DNA from: Yes71-27 sp040758635
GTDB lineage: Bacteria; Bacillota; Desulfotomaculia; Desulfotomaculales; Ammonificaceae
DNA: 31,674 nucleotides
NCBI GenBank assembly: GCA_040758635.1
Contig: JBFLVI010000030.1
Coordinates: 1 to 31,674, forward strand
Reading direction: 5' to 3'
Positions 31,111-31,674 of this stretch are shown here, in pieces. The notes below the pieces were generated by a model. That model saw nothing but the letters and a program-made list of their open reading frames with translations. It searched no databases and was not told the origin of the DNA. Position 1 is the first letter of the stretch; each line of letters opens with the position of its first letter. The position numbers were made by a program, and so were the translations under genes.

Positions 31111-31525
31111 CGTTTCCTATACCCAGTTTGTGGTGTAGATCTACTAGCTCCTTTTCGAGCTCTTTTTCAAAAGTACCTAACGGTTGGTCTAACCTGTCCA
31201 TTAAAATCTCAAACCCCCCAGATGCGTATTCTTCTATGATCGTGTATAGCCGATCTTCATCTGCCACTACTTCTATAGAATCTGAAGAGGCTATAGCCAC
31301 AGCTGATAGCAACGCCCGAACATCTGAGGGTACATCCTTAAGAAGGATAAAACCCTCTCTTGAAGACAAGGACTTGCGGCATTCATTCTTGTAGCCTAGC
31401 GCCACTGTAAATAAAAACTGCTCCAACCTGTTTCTTCTCCCACCTGTGAACCTGAGGATTTCCTCTTGGTCTAATTTCTCGTATAATTCCCGGTGTTTTT
31501 TTTCAATGTAGAGGCGGTCGCGCAT
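31082..31525 (-). CDS. Small protein resembling dnd system-associated protein 4 (tentative)
   Basis: From ATG 31525, 6 nt behind GGGAGG, the protein is 147 residues. It is charged and soluble, with RRNRLEQFLFTVALGYKNE, SSREGFILLKDVPSDVRALL and the late motif IIEEYASGGFEILMDRL. From memory this order (ALGYK near the middle, EEYAxGG near the end) resembles 'dnd system-associated protein 4', a small companion of DNA phosphorothioation loci. No alignment could be run. A frame from 31636 is open further upstream but lacks a ribosome binding site. It is coupled to the radical SAM gene, both of low GC. Confidence 0.5.
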   Translation of the reverse strand: MRDRLYIEKKHRELYEKLDQEEILRFTGGRRNRLEQFLFTVALGYKNECRKSLSSREGFILLKDVPSDVRALLSAVAIASSDSIEVVADEDRLYTIIEEYASGGFEILMDRLDQPLGTFEKELEKELVDLHHKLGIGNDEGQKNITY

Positions 31526-31607
31526 CTTAAACCTCCCTTTCGACCCGCGAGTTGTGTCCATTATGATGGTGTAAAATTGGTGAGGGCTTGAAGCAGGAGA
31601 GCCACCC

Positions 31608-31657
31608 CTCCCTCTGGTAGATAAGAAACAACACAAATCTCAACCACCAGGAGGGAG
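31608..31657 (+). promoter_or_regulatory. Inverted repeat covering a ribosome binding site at the right edge
   Basis: CTCCCTCTGGT (31608-31618) can pair with ACCAGGAGGGAG (31646-31657) with one bulged G and a 27-nt loop. The right arm contains the GGAGGGAG ribosome binding site of the gene starting at 31663, so folding would hide it. It may instead belong to the end of a mobile element. Confidence 0.4.
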
Positions 31658-31662
31658 AAAGG

Positions 31663-31674
31663 ATGGCTCACTAC
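31663..31674 (+). CDS. Start of a divergent gene (4 codons only)
   Basis: ATG GCT CAC TAC follows GGAGGGAGAAAGG with correct spacing and is cut by the window end. Nothing can be said of the product. Confidence 0.4.

Overview
The window is almost entirely one long motility operon of a Gram-positive, probably spore-forming Clostridia-type bacterium. The best fit is the Peptococcaceae / Desulfotomaculum-Pelotomaculum-Desulforudis group; this is an inference, not a search result. Supporting points are the Bacillus-like fla/che gene order (flgB-flgC-fliE-fliF-fliG-fliH-fliI-fliJ ... flhA-flhF-flhG ... sigD-swrB-like), the CheC/CheD/FliY chemotaxis branch, high GC, frequent TTG and GTG starts behind strong GGAGG-type ribosome binding sites, and two perfect Spo0A boxes at the operon promoter.

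Layout. 1-251: the 3' end of a secreted protein with a FlgD-type Ig-like domain. 252-396: an AT-rich control region with a sigma-H-like promoter flanked by two inverted 0A boxes. 397-4554: rod, MS-ring and switch genes (flgB, flgC, fliE, fliF, fliG). 4538-6979: export ATPase complex (fliH, fliI, fliJ). 7178-10695: hook genes (fliK, flgD, a flagellar-operon protein, hook protein flgE). 10720-14906: fliL, a stand-alone fliN, fliO, fliP, fliQ, fliR, flhB. 15052-19139: flhA, flhF, flhG. 19154-21919: a PilZ c-di-GMP receptor, sigma-28, a SwrB-like protein and an FlgF-type rod protein. 22090-26593: cheD, cheR, cheC, cheY, fliM, fliY. No motA/motB, cheA, cheB, cheW, swrD or ylxF/motE gene is seen, so the signalling kinase, adaptor, methylesterase and stator must lie elsewhere.

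After the operon comes a separately promoted gene for a Wzy/O-antigen-ligase-like membrane protein with TPR repeats (26817-29234). A tRNA-Asp/Phe/Gly cluster follows, with a clear promoter and terminator. Right of tRNA-Gly the base composition falls sharply. A 5' fragment of a tyrosine-type integrase, a B12-binding-type radical SAM gene and a small gene loosely like 'dnd system-associated protein 4' lie there on the minus strand, consistent with the end of an integrated island. A divergent gene just starts at the right edge.

The least expected structures are non-coding. (1) Intergenic elements are built of 7-bp units, arranged as array - hairpin - inverted array, at three operon gaps, with simpler arrays at two other places. 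(2) A compact sigma-H/Spo0A-type control region stands in front of the whole fla/che operon. (3) A long inverted repeat lies in front of fliK, one arm directly beside its ribosome binding site.
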